Shown piece by piece: positions 1-9,056 of a stretch of 64,000 nt of DNA; position 1 is the stretch's first letter, and the number at the start of each line of letters is the position of its first letter. The notes below the pieces were generated by a model. The model saw nothing but the letters and a program-made list of their open reading frames with translations, was not told the origin of the DNA and did no database searches. This DNA is from Cellvibrio sp. pealriver. GTDB lineage: Bacteria > Pseudomonadota > Gammaproteobacteria > Pseudomonadales > Cellvibrionaceae. The DNA lies in assembly GCF_001183545.1 (NCBI RefSeq), contig NZ_KQ236688.1:1517149-1581148 (forward strand), in the 5' to 3' direction. Both the position numbers and the translations under genes were made by a program.

Positions 1-153
1 GATATGGCGATCGCGTGATTGGGTGATAGATTGGATCAACACCGATGCGTCTTCAAATTGGTTACTCTGCAATTTTTCAGTAAGCAATTTGGCGCATTCT
101 TTCAATTCGATAACAAATGCTTCGTTGGAAGATGCTTGAAGTTCTGATGCCAT
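1..153 (-). CDS. cheZ: Chemotaxis phosphatase CheZ, N-terminal part (cut by window edge)
   Basis: The first 51 codons of a minus-strand gene start with ATG at 151-153 and stay open to the window edge. The peptide begins MASELQASSNEAFVIELKEC and ends with a Q-S-R-D-R-H segment. It resembles the N-terminus of gammaproteobacterial CheZ, where a QARDR segment precedes the long helical hairpin. CheZ dephosphorylates CheY-P and so sets the flagellar switching rate. The catalytic Asp/Gln region and the C-terminal CheY-binding tail lie outside the window. It follows cheY by about 35 bp, the usual cheY-cheZ order. The identification rests on a short peptide plus strong context. Confidence 0.8.
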   Translation of the reverse strand, partial: MASELQASSNEAFVIELKECAKLLTEKLQSNQFEDASVLIQSITQSRDRHI

Positions 154-187
154 GGCAACGCCTTATTTATTATTTGATCGGCACTAA

Positions 188-559
188 TTAACCAACGCGA
201 TCAAAAATTTTCTCAATTTTTTCCTTGAGCGCTTGTGCAGTAAATGGTTTTACAACATAACCATTTACGCCCGCTTGCGCCGCCTCAATAATCTGATCGC
301 GTTTGGCTTCAGCAGTCACCATTAATACGGGCAAGGTACGCAGCTTTTCGTCCGCACGCACGGCCTTCAGCAAGTCAATACCCGTCATACCTGGCATGTT
401 CCAGTCAGTGACCAAAAATTGGAAATCACCGCTTTTCAACATGGGTAATGCCGTTACGCCATCGTCAGCTTCATGGGTATTGGAAAACCCCAAATCCCGC
501 AGCAAGTTTTTAATAATCCGTCGCATTGTTGAAAAGTCATCAACAATCAAGATTTTCAT
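188..559 (-). CDS. cheY: Chemotaxis response regulator CheY
   Basis: A single receiver domain of 123 residues with no output domain. The acidic pocket is D7-D8, the phosphoacceptor is D52 (T-D-W-N-M-P), the switch Thr sits in M-V-T-A-E-A and the conserved Lys in V-V-K-P-F. CheY-P binds FliM and FliN at the flagellar motor to change rotation. The sequence is nearly the Pseudomonas CheY, which starts [14 protein letters not shown], so I placed the start at the ATG at 557-559. A GTG at 581-583 would add eight residues, and the GGAGG just downstream of it could instead serve a TTG at 569-571. It lies downstream of fliA and directly before cheZ. Confidence 0.95.
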   Translation of the reverse strand: MKILIVDDFSTMRRIIKNLLRDLGFSNTHEADDGVTALPMLKSGDFQFLVTDWNMPGMTGIDLLKAVRADEKLRTLPVLMVTAEAKRDQIIEAAQAGVNGYVVKPFTAQALKEKIEKIFDRVG

Positions 560-640
560 ATTCTTATCCAACGCAACCTCCACACACCCTTTCGGGATTT
601 TCGTTTAATCATAGTCTAGTAGGAGTTGAAACTTCGGCCA

Positions 641-667
641 GCTCCGGCACGGAAATCCTCAACTTTT
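641..667 (-). promoter_or_regulatory. Candidate sigma28 (FliA) promoter for cheY-cheZ
   Basis: On the minus strand, AAAAGTTG and GCCGGAGC are separated by 11 bases, about 80 bp upstream of the cheY ATG. The enterobacterial FliA consensus is TAAAGTTT-N11-GCCGATAA. The -35 half fits well (6/8), while only GCCG of the -10 half is intact. A late-class promoter is expected here because a 187-bp gap separates fliA from cheY, but the match is imperfect. Confidence 0.35.
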
Positions 668-770
668 AATTTGAATAATAGCCCAAATCGCTGAAAACAC
701 AGAGTATTTACCCAACTCGGCCGGGACTGGAGGCGCTCACACACCAGGATGCTCAACTTTTAGGCAGATA

Positions 771-1514
771 TCAGGCCGATTGCCAGCCAACCAGTTTATT
801 GCGCAGGCGCGCTGCTGCCTGACTATGGATCTGGCTGACACGTGACTCACTGACACCCAGCACCAAGCCTATTTCTTTCAAGTTGAGCTCTTGATCGTAA
901 TACAGTGCCAATACCATCCGTTCACGCTCGGGCAATTGCGCTATCGCTTTGACCAAGGCGGATTTCATGCCGTCTCGTTGAAGGCCATCGAGAGGACTGG
1001 CAAATGCACTGCTGTGCTCAGTCGCATCGATGTTGCTGTCTTCTTCGCCAAAGGTTTCTTCGTAGCTGAACAAGCGGCTGCCATTGGAGTCTTGCAGCAT
1101 CTCAAAATATTCGTTGAGGCTCACACCCAGTTCAGCGGCAACTTCGCTGTCGCTTGCATCGCGGCCTGTGCGCGCCTCTACAGCAGCAACCGCTTGGGAA
1201 ATACGACGTGCATTGCGATGCACGGAACGTGGCACCCAATCGCCACGGCGCATTTCATCCACTATCGCGCCGCGAATGCGGATACCCGCATAGGTTTCAA
1301 AACTGGCACCACGGGAGGCATCGTATTTTTGGGAGGCTTCAATCAGGCCAATCATTCCGGCCTGGATAAGGTCGTCCACCTGCACGCTGGCAGGCATACG
1401 CAACATCATGTGATAAGCGATGCGTTTTACCAAAGGCGCATAGTCTTCGATGTTAATGTGTGCATCGCATAATGCTTTTTTATCGTACATGGCTAGACCA
1501 TTGACTGCGACCAT
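771..1514 (-). CDS. fliA: Flagellar sigma factor FliA (sigma28)
   Basis: A 247-residue sigma70-family factor close to Pseudomonas FliA in length and sequence. Region 2 contains Y-A-P-L-V-K-R-I-A-Y-H and D-L-I-Q-A-G-M-I-G-L (core binding and -10 recognition). It is followed by the F-E-T-Y-A-G-I-R-I-R-G-A region, and region 4 has L-P-E-R-E-R-M-V-L and the helix-turn-helix L-K-E-I-G-x-V-L-G-V-S-E-S-R-V-S. It directs RNA polymerase to late flagellar and chemotaxis genes and is normally held by the anti-sigma factor FlgM, which is not in this window. AAGAAGGTG lies just before the ATG at 1512-1514. It is the last gene of the flhA-flhF-fleN-fliA run. Confidence 0.97.
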   Translation of the reverse strand: MVAVNGLAMYDKKALCDAHINIEDYAPLVKRIAYHMMLRMPASVQVDDLIQAGMIGLIEASQKYDASRGASFETYAGIRIRGAIVDEMRRGDWVPRSVHRNARRISQAVAAVEARTGRDASDSEVAAELGVSLNEYFEMLQDSNGSRLFSYEETFGEEDSNIDATEHSSAFASPLDGLQRDGMKSALVKAIAQLPERERMVLALYYDQELNLKEIGLVLGVSESRVSQIHSQAAARLRNKLVGWQSA

Positions 1515-1605
1515 TGAGCACCTTCTTTTTTACAGCAATACGGTGTTTTTCCAACAGCCTTGTGGCACAACCTTTTAGATCCACAGAGTTAGCTTGCATT
1601 ATCAA

Positions 1606-2430
1606 TCAGCGTGAGTTCGCTGCTTGTAACAAGCGTTCTACAAAAAATTCCAAGCGCCCGGTTGGTGAATTAGGCAGTGGCCACTTATCGACTACTTGCG
1701 CTAATGCGCGGATTGCAATTGACGCTTTTGATGAGGGCGCAAACTCCAACAAGGCTTTCTGTTTTTGTACGGCTTTGCGCACATTTTCGTCAAAAGGAAT
1801 TTGGCCAACAAACTGCAAAGTGACATCCAGAAAACGGTCGCAAACGGTATTGAGTTTGTTAAACATATTCAGACCTTCCTGTGGGGTGCGCGTCATATTG
1901 GCGACCACACGGAAACGCTGCATTCCGTATTCTTTGTTTAATAATTTGATCAGCGCATAAGAGTCGGTAATTGACGATGGCTCGTCGCATACCACAATGA
2001 TGACTTCATTTGCTGCGCGCACAAAACTGACAACGGTATCCGAAATACCGGCTGCAGTGTCTATCACCAGAATATCGACTTGATCAGAAAGATCATTGAA
2101 GGCATTGATCAAACCCGCATGTTCGGCTGAACTTAATTCAGCCATGCGTTGCACGCCGGAGGAAGCAGGAACAATTTTCATACCCGCTGGCCCAGTGACC
2201 AAAACGTCCGCCAGACTATGGGTACCAGCCAGGACATCGGCCAGGGTATGGGTAGCGCGAATCCCTAACAGAACATCGACATTGGCAAGCCCCAAATCGG
2301 CATCCAGCAAGACCACGCGACGGCGCAATTCTGCCAATGCAATGCTCAGGTTGACGGAAATATTACTCTTACCTACCCCGCCTTTACCGCCGGACACAGC
2401 GATCACTTGTACTGGTCGCACTTGGCTCAT
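1606..2430 (-). CDS. fleN: Flagellar number regulator FleN/FlhG, MinD-family ATPase
   Basis: A 274-residue MinD/ParA-type ATPase. The deviant Walker A is S-G-G-K-G-G-V-G-K-S at residues 13-22, followed by switch segments L-L-D-A-D-L-G-L-A-N-V-D and V-I-D-T-A-A-G-I-S-D. In Pseudomonas and Vibrio this protein (FleN/FlhG) limits polar flagella to one, in Pseudomonas by binding FleQ, and counterbalances FlhF. The C-terminus lacks a clear MinD-type amphipathic membrane-targeting helix, though that is hard to judge by eye. It is encoded between flhF and fliA, the standard polar-flagellate order. The gap to fliA is about 90 bp. Confidence 0.95.
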   Translation of the reverse strand: MSQVRPVQVIAVSGGKGGVGKSNISVNLSIALAELRRRVVLLDADLGLANVDVLLGIRATHTLADVLAGTHSLADVLVTGPAGMKIVPASSGVQRMAELSSAEHAGLINAFNDLSDQVDILVIDTAAGISDTVVSFVRAANEVIIVVCDEPSSITDSYALIKLLNKEYGMQRFRVVANMTRTPQEGLNMFNKLNTVCDRFLDVTLQFVGQIPFDENVRKAVQKQKALLEFAPSSKASIAIRALAQVVDKWPLPNSPTGRLEFFVERLLQAANSR

Positions 2431-2603
2431 CTACACATAACTCCAAACCTGTTCTTTACGTTGCGTGCCGGGCATTGTGATTTGTCTTGCAGACATACTG
2501 GCCGGACACACTAATGGTGAACTGAGTATAGATAGGGTTTGGCAACTCATCCGACTAATTTCAGTTTCACCGGTACTTTATCCTGCTTATCACAATTGAT
2601 TGT

Positions 2604-4262
2604 TTAAGAAACCGCCGTTGCCGGATTTGTTTTGAGCAATGCGACGGCTTTTGATACAAGCTGATGCGCACGCGCGACTTCCAGATGCTTGGGAATATCT
2701 TGTCCGTCTGTGGTGTACACAATCGGTAAACGATTTTGCATTACCACACCCAATGCCTCACCAATGCTGGCAGTTTCATCCAGTTTGGTCAGAATGCAAC
2801 CTTGCAAACGGGCAGTGCCATAAGCATGCACCGACGCTTTCAGCATTTGCGCCTGACTGTTGCATGACATCACCAAATAAGTCTTCACCTGCTGTTGTTC
2901 CGCAAGCGCCTGCAGCTGGGCTTTCAGATGCGGATCACCGTGACGGAAACCCGCTGTATCAATCAATACCAATGAGCAATGGCGCAAACTGCGCAGCACA
3001 CTGTCGAGCGGATTGGTTTCATCGACAACACGCACTGGCACTCGCAAAATACGTGCGAGTGAACGCAGTTGGTCGTGGGCAGCAATACGATAGGTATCGG
3101 TGGTAATCAAGGCGACTTTGTCAGCACCGTGTTGCAGTACGTAACGCGCCGCCAATTTACCAATCGTTGTCGTTTTGCCCACACCAGTTGGGCCGACAAA
3201 TGCGAATACCCCACCCTGATCGACAATATCGCTGCCGTTCACAGGCAGTTGATGCGCCAGATTCGCCAATGCATCTGGCCAAGCCTCGCCCAACGTTTTG
3301 GTTTTGGTACAGGCCGTAATGACCTTTGCAATGACATCCTGAGGCAAATTCAAACGCTCCAGACGACGCGCCACACTGGCAAGAATGGGCGAGTTGGGCA
3401 CAGGTGATTGTTGGCCACTCAAGCGATCCAATTGTTGTTCAAGCAAAAAACGCATATCGGCAATTTCTGCCTGTAACTCGGAAAGTTGGGCAGCTTGCTC
3501 GGTAGATTCATGATTAACGGAGTTCAGGGCAACAGATTCCTGATGAACAACAGGCTCGGCTTTTTTATCCTTTTTCAACTGCTCAATAAAACTGTCTTTG
3601 GAATAGGATTCTTTAATGCGCGCTTCTCTCATCAGCGCATCGCGAAAGGACAGGGATTCCGGGCTCAGGTTAGGGCCACTCGCGGGTTCTGGTGCTGGTG
3701 CAGGTGCTGACGTTAGTACAGCAGTTGCAGGCGTTGCGACAGGTGCCGTTGCGGGATCAACCAATGGATAACGCTCCGCAGCGCTGGTGCCCACACGTGG
3801 CTTTTGCTCAGGCATAACGGCATTGCGGGGAATGCCTGCATTCACAACGGTATTTTTGCCAACTAAAAACTCTTTTGCAGACTCTTCTGCTTTTTTGGCG
3901 GCGATCATGCGCTGGCGTGCTTTTTCAATATCATCCGCCAGTTGGGCACCGGTTTTTCCGGCATTAGGATGATCGGCTACTTTACTGATTACCGGTGCTA
4001 CTTTTCGCGCTTGCGGGTTTCCCAATACACGCGGAGAGATGTCTCCATCACTCAGCAAAGGAGCGCTGGGCGAGAAGGTCGCATCCGCAAAGGGACGATT
4101 CTGGAGCTGCTGAAGTTCGTAATCGGAACCCATTGTGGTCAGCAACTCAACCCCCTCGGGGATGCGGTTACTGGAGAGAATAATGGCGTCTGGCCCCAAT
4201 TCCTGGCGAACCATTTCCAACGCACGACGCATATCAGCCGCTACAAAACGTTTGACTTGCAT
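2604..4262 (-). CDS. flhF: Flagellar SRP-type GTPase FlhF
   Basis: A 552-residue SRP-family GTPase that determines the polar site of flagellar assembly. The N-terminal B domain starts MQVKRFVAADMRRALEMVRQ, as in other FlhF proteins. A long variable Pro/Ala-rich linker covers roughly residues 100-230, and the NG GTPase follows, with P-loop G-P-T-G-V-G-K-T near residue 354, D-T-A-G-F-R (G3) and T-K-L-D-E (G4). I chose the ATG at 4260-4262 because TAGGAG lies 7 bases upstream and the family starts there. An in-frame TTG six bases earlier is less likely. It sits 21 bp after flhA and before fleN. Confidence 0.96.
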   Translation of the reverse strand: MQVKRFVAADMRRALEMVRQELGPDAIILSSNRIPEGVELLTTMGSDYELQQLQNRPFADATFSPSAPLLSDGDISPRVLGNPQARKVAPVISKVADHPNAGKTGAQLADDIEKARQRMIAAKKAEESAKEFLVGKNTVVNAGIPRNAVMPEQKPRVGTSAAERYPLVDPATAPVATPATAVLTSAPAPAPEPASGPNLSPESLSFRDALMREARIKESYSKDSFIEQLKKDKKAEPVVHQESVALNSVNHESTEQAAQLSELQAEIADMRFLLEQQLDRLSGQQSPVPNSPILASVARRLERLNLPQDVIAKVITACTKTKTLGEAWPDALANLAHQLPVNGSDIVDQGGVFAFVGPTGVGKTTTIGKLAARYVLQHGADKVALITTDTYRIAAHDQLRSLARILRVPVRVVDETNPLDSVLRSLRHCSLVLIDTAGFRHGDPHLKAQLQALAEQQQVKTYLVMSCNSQAQMLKASVHAYGTARLQGCILTKLDETASIGEALGVVMQNRLPIVYTTDGQDIPKHLEVARAHQLVSKAVALLKTNPATAVS

Positions 4263-4283
4263 ATTCAACTCCTAGCCCGGGGG

Positions 4284-6512
4284 CTATTTTCTGTCGGCAC
4301 CGACATTGGCATCGATACTGATCTGTTTGTTATCCGGTACTTCGGTATAAGCCAGTACACGCATATCAGGCACACTGTGGCGAACAAAACGCGACAACAT
4401 TGACCTCAGGGGCGCAGCAACCAGCAATACCAGTGGCTTGCCTGTCAGTTCCTGTTTCTGCGCTGCTTCAATCAGCGACTGCTGTAACCGGTCTGCCAGG
4501 CCAGGCTCAATAAAGGCACTGTCATCAGCGCCAGCTTTTTGTGCCTGCTGGACAGTGTTCAGCAATAACTGTTCCAAACTCGGTTCAAGCGTAATAACAG
4601 GCAGGATTCGCTCGTTCCCTATGATGTTTTGGACGATTTGCCGGCACAGCGCCACACGCGCCAGTGCGGTTAAAGCGGCGGGATCTTGACTCTTTCCTGT
4701 TGTGCCCGCCAAAGCTTCGGCAATGGAGCGGATGTCGCGGATCGGCACCCGTTCGCGCAGCAAGTTCTGCAATACCTTCAACAGCACATTGATTCCCATG
4801 GTATTGGGCACCAACTCTTCCACCAATTTGGGCGATGTCTTGGCCAGCATATCCAGCAATTTCTGGACGTCTTCATGGCCTAGCAATTCAAAGGTGTGCT
4901 GCTGCAAAATCTGGTTGAGATGGGTCGCAACAACCGTACTCGGATCCACCACGGTGTAACCGAGGGTTTGTGCTTGCTCGCGTTGGTTGGGCGTGATCCA
5001 GATAGCATCCAGACCAAAGGCGGGATCTTTGGTTTTGATGCCATCGAGCGAACCAAATACCTGGCCAGGATTAATGGCCAATTCGCGATCCGGATACACA
5101 TCGGCCTCTGCCATGGAAACGCCCATCAGGCTGATGCGATAACCGGTAGGATTCAGATCGAGATTGTCACGAATATGGACAGACGGGATTAGAAAACCCA
5201 TCTCTTGCGATAGCTTTTTACGTACGCCTTTGATGCGCCCAAGCAACTCGCCACCCTGATTTTTATCGACCATGGGAATCAGGCGATAACCAACCTCCAA
5301 CCCAATCACATCGACCGGCTGTACATCATCCCAACCCAACTCAGGGGATTCAGGCATACCCGGTGGTAATGCGGGCGCATTGCGCTGCGGCGCGATACTC
5401 GCACCGCCGCCAGCACCTGCCGAGGACGGTGCCGCATCGCCAGCGACACGGCTGCCAGAAGGAATAAAATTATTCTCCTCAACTACTGCAGGTTGGTGTT
5501 TACGCCAGTGAATGTAGTACGCAATACCCGCACACAACAGCCCCAAACTCAGGAAGGCCATATGTGGCATTCCTGGAACAAGCCCCATGATCACCAGCAT
5601 GAGTGCAGACACCGCAAGCGCTTTGGGCGATGTAAACATTTGCCCAATTACTTGTTTGCCCATGTCTTCAGAACTATTAACACGGGTTACGAGAATTGCG
5701 GAGGCTACCGATAACAACAAGCCGGGAATTTGCGCGACCAAGCCATCACCAATGGTGAGGATGGTGTACTTCTCAAACGCATCCGTGAATTCCAGATCAT
5801 GCTGGATCATGCCAATAGCCAAGCCACCAAAAATATTGATGAACATAATCATGATGCCCGCAACCGCATCACCGCGAACAAACTTGCTCGCACCGTCCAT
5901 CGCACCGTAAAAATCTGCTTCTGCAGCAACTTCCTGACGACGGGTACGCGCCTGATCCTGATCAATTAACCCGGCATTCAAGTCAGCATCAATCGCCATT
6001 TGCTTACCGGGCATGGCATCCAAGGTAAACCGCGCGCTCACTTCGGAAATACGGCCAGCACCTTTGGTTACTACCACAAAGTTGATGATCATCAGAATAA
6101 TGAACACCACAATACCGACCGCCAAATTACCGCCGATCACTACGTGACCAAATGCCTCGATGACTTTACCCGCTGCATCGCCCCCCTGATGACCTTCCAA
6201 TAACACAACGCGAGTAGATGCGACGTTCAAGCCCAAACGCAGCAAGGTGGCGATCAACAAAATGGTTGGGAAGGCGGCAAAATCCAGCGGGCGCATGGCG
6301 TATACCGACACCAGCAATACCACTAGCGCTAATGCAATGTTGAACGTAAAAAAGATGTCCAGCAGTAGCGGCGGCATGGGCAATATGATCATTGCCAGCA
6401 GCATTAACAACAGCACCGGAATACCCAGATTACCCTGCCCTACAGAGCGCAGCGAACCCAGCGCGGCTTTGCCGTTAAAGTTATTGAGTTGGTTAAACGT
6501 GGGTAATGCCAT
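4284..6512 (-). CDS. flhA: Flagellar type III export gate protein FlhA
   Basis: A 742-residue FHIPEP-family protein of typical length. The N-terminal half holds about eight membrane segments and the signature cytoplasmic loop, beginning G-R-I-S-E-V-S-A-R-F-T-L-D-A-M-P-G-K-Q and continuing to A-E-A-D-F-Y-G-A-M-D-G. The C-terminal half is the soluble domain that receives chaperone-substrate complexes. FlhA is the export gate through which rod, hook and filament subunits pass using proton motive force. The linker near residues 345-380 is Ala/Gly/Ser-rich. A candidate sigma54 promoter lies just upstream, and flhF follows after 21 bp. Confidence 0.97.
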   Translation of the reverse strand: MALPTFNQLNNFNGKAALGSLRSVGQGNLGIPVLLLMLLAMIILPMPPLLLDIFFTFNIALALVVLLVSVYAMRPLDFAAFPTILLIATLLRLGLNVASTRVVLLEGHQGGDAAGKVIEAFGHVVIGGNLAVGIVVFIILMIINFVVVTKGAGRISEVSARFTLDAMPGKQMAIDADLNAGLIDQDQARTRRQEVAAEADFYGAMDGASKFVRGDAVAGIMIMFINIFGGLAIGMIQHDLEFTDAFEKYTILTIGDGLVAQIPGLLLSVASAILVTRVNSSEDMGKQVIGQMFTSPKALAVSALMLVIMGLVPGMPHMAFLSLGLLCAGIAYYIHWRKHQPAVVEENNFIPSGSRVAGDAAPSSAGAGGGASIAPQRNAPALPPGMPESPELGWDDVQPVDVIGLEVGYRLIPMVDKNQGGELLGRIKGVRKKLSQEMGFLIPSVHIRDNLDLNPTGYRISLMGVSMAEADVYPDRELAINPGQVFGSLDGIKTKDPAFGLDAIWITPNQREQAQTLGYTVVDPSTVVATHLNQILQQHTFELLGHEDVQKLLDMLAKTSPKLVEELVPNTMGINVLLKVLQNLLRERVPIRDIRSIAEALAGTTGKSQDPAALTALARVALCRQIVQNIIGNERILPVITLEPSLEQLLLNTVQQAQKAGADDSAFIEPGLADRLQQSLIEAAQKQELTGKPLVLLVAAPLRSMLSRFVRHSVPDMRVLAYTEVPDNKQISIDANVGADRK

Positions 6513-6553
6513 AAGTACGGATTCTTGACGGTTGAGTCATTTTTCCGTGTTAT

Positions 6554-6570
6554 CGCAAGAAGCGTACCTA
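6554..6570 (-). promoter_or_regulatory. Candidate sigma54 promoter for flhA-flhF-fleN-fliA
   Basis: The minus strand reads TAGGTACGCTTCTTGCG, with GG and GC separated by exactly 10 bases as sigma54 requires. ACG and TTGC match the consensus TTGGCACGNNNNTTGCW, but two -24 positions are off. It lies about 45 bp upstream of the flhA ATG, and flhA operons of Pseudomonas are RpoN-dependent. The fit is weaker than at fleS, fliK and fliL. Confidence 0.5.
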
Positions 6571-6572
6571 TT

Positions 6573-6616
6573 TATCAACAAGCAAATTATTAATTATCAA
6601 CAAACACATTATTAAC
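6573..6616. repeat. 22-bp imperfect tandem repeat upstream of flhA
   Basis: Two adjacent copies (6573-6594 and 6595-6616) share TATCAACAA followed by CATTATTAA-like sequence, and a partial third copy continues to about 6630. The repeat makes most of the AT-rich flhB-flhA intergenic region. No function can be assigned from sequence; it could be a small tandem duplication or a regulator-binding array. Confidence 0.6.
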
Positions 6617-6651
6617 AAATAAATTATTGATAAAGGCATTTAAGCAAGAGA

Positions 6652-7806
6652 TTAAGTGCGTTTACCAGACGCATCGTATTGCATATCGCGCGGTACAGAA
6701 ATGTTGCGTGGGTACATAGGTTTGTCGCCCTTACCTTTACGGTAATTGCGCAATTGGAAAACGTAAGCCAATACCTGCGCTACAGCAAGGTACAAACTGG
6801 ATGGAATTTCCTCATCCACTTCGGTGGTATAAAAAATGGCGCGCGCAAGCACGGGGGATTGGATAATTTCAATTTTGTGCAGATTGGCAATTTCACGGAT
6901 TTTTAACGCAGTGTGATCGCCGCCTTTAGCGATCATAATCGGTGTATCCATTGTTTCAGGATCGTATCTCAGCGCAACCGAAAAGTGTTCAGGGTTAGTG
7001 ATAACAACATCTGCCTGAGGCACGTTGGACATCATGCGCCGTTGCGCCATTTCGCGTTGCAATTGGCGGATACGCCCTTTTACTTCCGGTTTACCATCGG
7101 TGTCTTTGGCTTCATCTTTTTGGTCTTGCCGCGACATTTTTAATTTTTTGTTGTATTGATAAATTTGCAAAGGCACATCAATTGCTGCAATCACAATCGT
7201 AGTTGCCGATAACGCGATAGTGGCAAAAATAGAAATTTCGAGCGAATGAATGATGGCATTACCAATGCTTTCATCGACCAAGCGGAACATATCCTGCGCA
7301 TAAAATTGTAACAGCCAGATAGTTGCCCCCAGGATGATCAATACTTTGCCCAAGGCTTTTAATAATTCAATCAGTGAATTCATTGAAAACATGCGTTTGA
7401 TCCCTGCAATAGGATCCATGCGGCTTAACTTGGGCTCCATTGCTTTGGCGCTCATGTTCCAACCACCCAGTGCAATGGGGCCAACAATCGAGGCAATCAG
7501 TAAAATAAACATCAGGGGGGCAATGCTGATCAGCCCATCATAAATAGCGCTGACAAAATGGGCGATCATTGCATTAGGGTCATAGATATGGGCGCGGCTG
7601 ATCGTAAAATTATCGCGCGTCAGGCCAATCAGTTTTTGGCCCATGAATTCTGCGAAGAAATAAATACCGACTACTGCCAACATGAGTACGGCAGTTGTTG
7701 TCAAATCGCGGGATCGGGGAACCTGGCCTTCTTCGCGCGCTTTTTCAATCTTTCGCGCACTGGCCTCTTCCGTTTTTTCCTGGCTGCTGTCGTCTTCTTC
7801 AGCCAT
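6652..7806 (-). CDS. flhB: Flagellar export switch protein FlhB
   Basis: A 384-residue type III export component. The N-terminus begins MAEEDDSSQEKTEEASARKI, with the typical K-T-E-x-A-T/S-x-R-K-I pattern. Four membrane segments follow, then the cytoplasmic domain that switches export from hook to filament subunits after self-cleavage. The cleavage motif, usually N-P-T-H, is N-P-E-H here (V-V-I-T-N-P-E-H-F-S-V-A-L). The scissile N-P bond is retained. The gene follows fliR with a 163-bp gap and precedes flhA. Confidence 0.96.
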   Translation of the reverse strand: MAEEDDSSQEKTEEASARKIEKAREEGQVPRSRDLTTTAVLMLAVVGIYFFAEFMGQKLIGLTRDNFTISRAHIYDPNAMIAHFVSAIYDGLISIAPLMFILLIASIVGPIALGGWNMSAKAMEPKLSRMDPIAGIKRMFSMNSLIELLKALGKVLIILGATIWLLQFYAQDMFRLVDESIGNAIIHSLEISIFATIALSATTIVIAAIDVPLQIYQYNKKLKMSRQDQKDEAKDTDGKPEVKGRIRQLQREMAQRRMMSNVPQADVVITNPEHFSVALRYDPETMDTPIMIAKGGDHTALKIREIANLHKIEIIQSPVLARAIFYTTEVDEEIPSSLYLAVAQVLAYVFQLRNYRKGKGDKPMYPRNISVPRDMQYDASGKRT

Positions 7807-7969
7807 TTATCACTCCAATCTTAATTTCAAAGAACCATTGAAAAATGTTTACGGTGCAGCACTGGTTAGGCAAATTTGTTCGAAAAAGCGGAGTTTATTG
7901 AAATAAATGAGCATTTTGAGAACAAATTTAACGACGCCAGAACAAGCAAGTTAATTTTTCAGTGGTTCT

Positions 7970-8755
7970 TTAGGGTGTGAGAGCTAAAGTGCGCAGCACA
8001 CCAATCCCCTCTTCCATAATTTGGAAATAAACGGGCAGGAAATTGGCGAGCGTGAACCACATCAGAATAAAACCGAAAATCAATGTAATGGGAAAACCCA
8101 CCGTGAATACGTTCATTTGCGGCGCAGAACGGCTCATAACCCCGAATGACATATTCACAATCATGAGCGATGTAAACAGCGGCAAGGTAATTAACAATGC
8201 AGCACTAAAAAGCCAGGAGCCCATATCGACGATGGTCATAAAATGCCCCACATTCATACCTTCGCCGCCGATCGGAAACGTCGTAAAACTATCGATCAAT
8301 AATTGCAATACCACCAAGTGACCATTGCTGGCCAAAAATAATAATGTGGACAGTAATAAATAAAACTGCGACAAAATAGTCACGCTAACACCACTGGAAG
8401 GGTCGTTCATCGCCGCAAAACCCAAACCCATTTTCATCGCAATGAATTGGCCCGCCAAAATAAATACATGCAACACCACTTGCATGGCAAAACCTAATGC
8501 AAGACCAATCAGCACTTCCTGAATGATCATTGCAAAACCCTGTGCCGATAAAAACGAAACTGTTGGTGCGGGGGGCAATATTGGCGCAATCATAATGGCT
8601 GTAAACAGCATCAGAATCAGACGGACACGTGCAGGAACAGTACGAGCACCAATCACAGGAACAGCAAAATAAAATGCGCCTATACGCAATAACGGCCATA
8701 GATATTGGCCAATAAATTGCGCTAGCTGTTCTTCAGAAATGATCAGCTCTTGCAT
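7970..8755 (-). CDS. fliR: Flagellar export apparatus membrane protein FliR
   Basis: A 261-residue polytopic protein of the FliR/SpaR family, part of the FliPQR export-gate helix. Hydrophobic segments span nearly the whole length, and P-F-L/A-P-V and F-A-M-Q-V-V-L-type segments fit FliR. I took the ATG at 8753-8755 (MQELIISEEQLAQFIGQYLW). An in-frame TTG at 8762-8764 also has GGAG upstream and would add three residues. It follows fliQ by 18 bp. Confidence 0.94.
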   Translation of the reverse strand: MQELIISEEQLAQFIGQYLWPLLRIGAFYFAVPVIGARTVPARVRLILMLFTAIMIAPILPPAPTVSFLSAQGFAMIIQEVLIGLALGFAMQVVLHVFILAGQFIAMKMGLGFAAMNDPSSGVSVTILSQFYLLLSTLLFLASNGHLVVLQLLIDSFTTFPIGGEGMNVGHFMTIVDMGSWLFSAALLITLPLFTSLMIVNMSFGVMSRSAPQMNVFTVGFPITLIFGFILMWFTLANFLPVYFQIMEEGIGVLRTLALTP

Positions 8756-8773
8756 AATCCGCAACCGTCTCCG

Positions 8774-9043
8774 CTAACCAATTAAACTCGGCACACTGGA
8801 ATACAGCCGGTTAAAAAGATCCATGAATTTGGTGAGAAGCCAAGGGCCAGCAATCATCAAGCTGATAATGGTCACAATCAAACGCGGAAGAAAACTCAAG
8901 GTCTGTTCGTTAATTTGAGTGGCTGCCTGAAACATACTGACCACCAACCCTACAATCAAACCGGGGCCGATAATCACCAGCAACATTAAAATAGTGAGAT
9001 AAAACGCATCTGCAAATAAATCCATCACGACTTCGGGTGTCAT
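8774..9043 (-). CDS. fliQ: Flagellar export apparatus membrane protein FliQ
   Basis: An 89-residue protein with two membrane helices, typical of FliQ. It begins MTPEVVMDLFADAFYLTILM and contains G-P-G-L-I-V-G-L-V-V-S-M-F-Q-A-A-T-Q-I-N-E-Q-T-L, the most conserved FliQ stretch. It packs around FliP and FliR to form the secretion pore of the flagellar basal body. It lies in fliP-fliQ-fliR order with gaps under 20 bp. Confidence 0.97.
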   Translation of the reverse strand: MTPEVVMDLFADAFYLTILMLLVIIGPGLIVGLVVSMFQAATQINEQTLSFLPRLIVTIISLMIAGPWLLTKFMDLFNRLYSSVPSLIG

Positions 9044-9056
9044 TTACAAACCTCCG

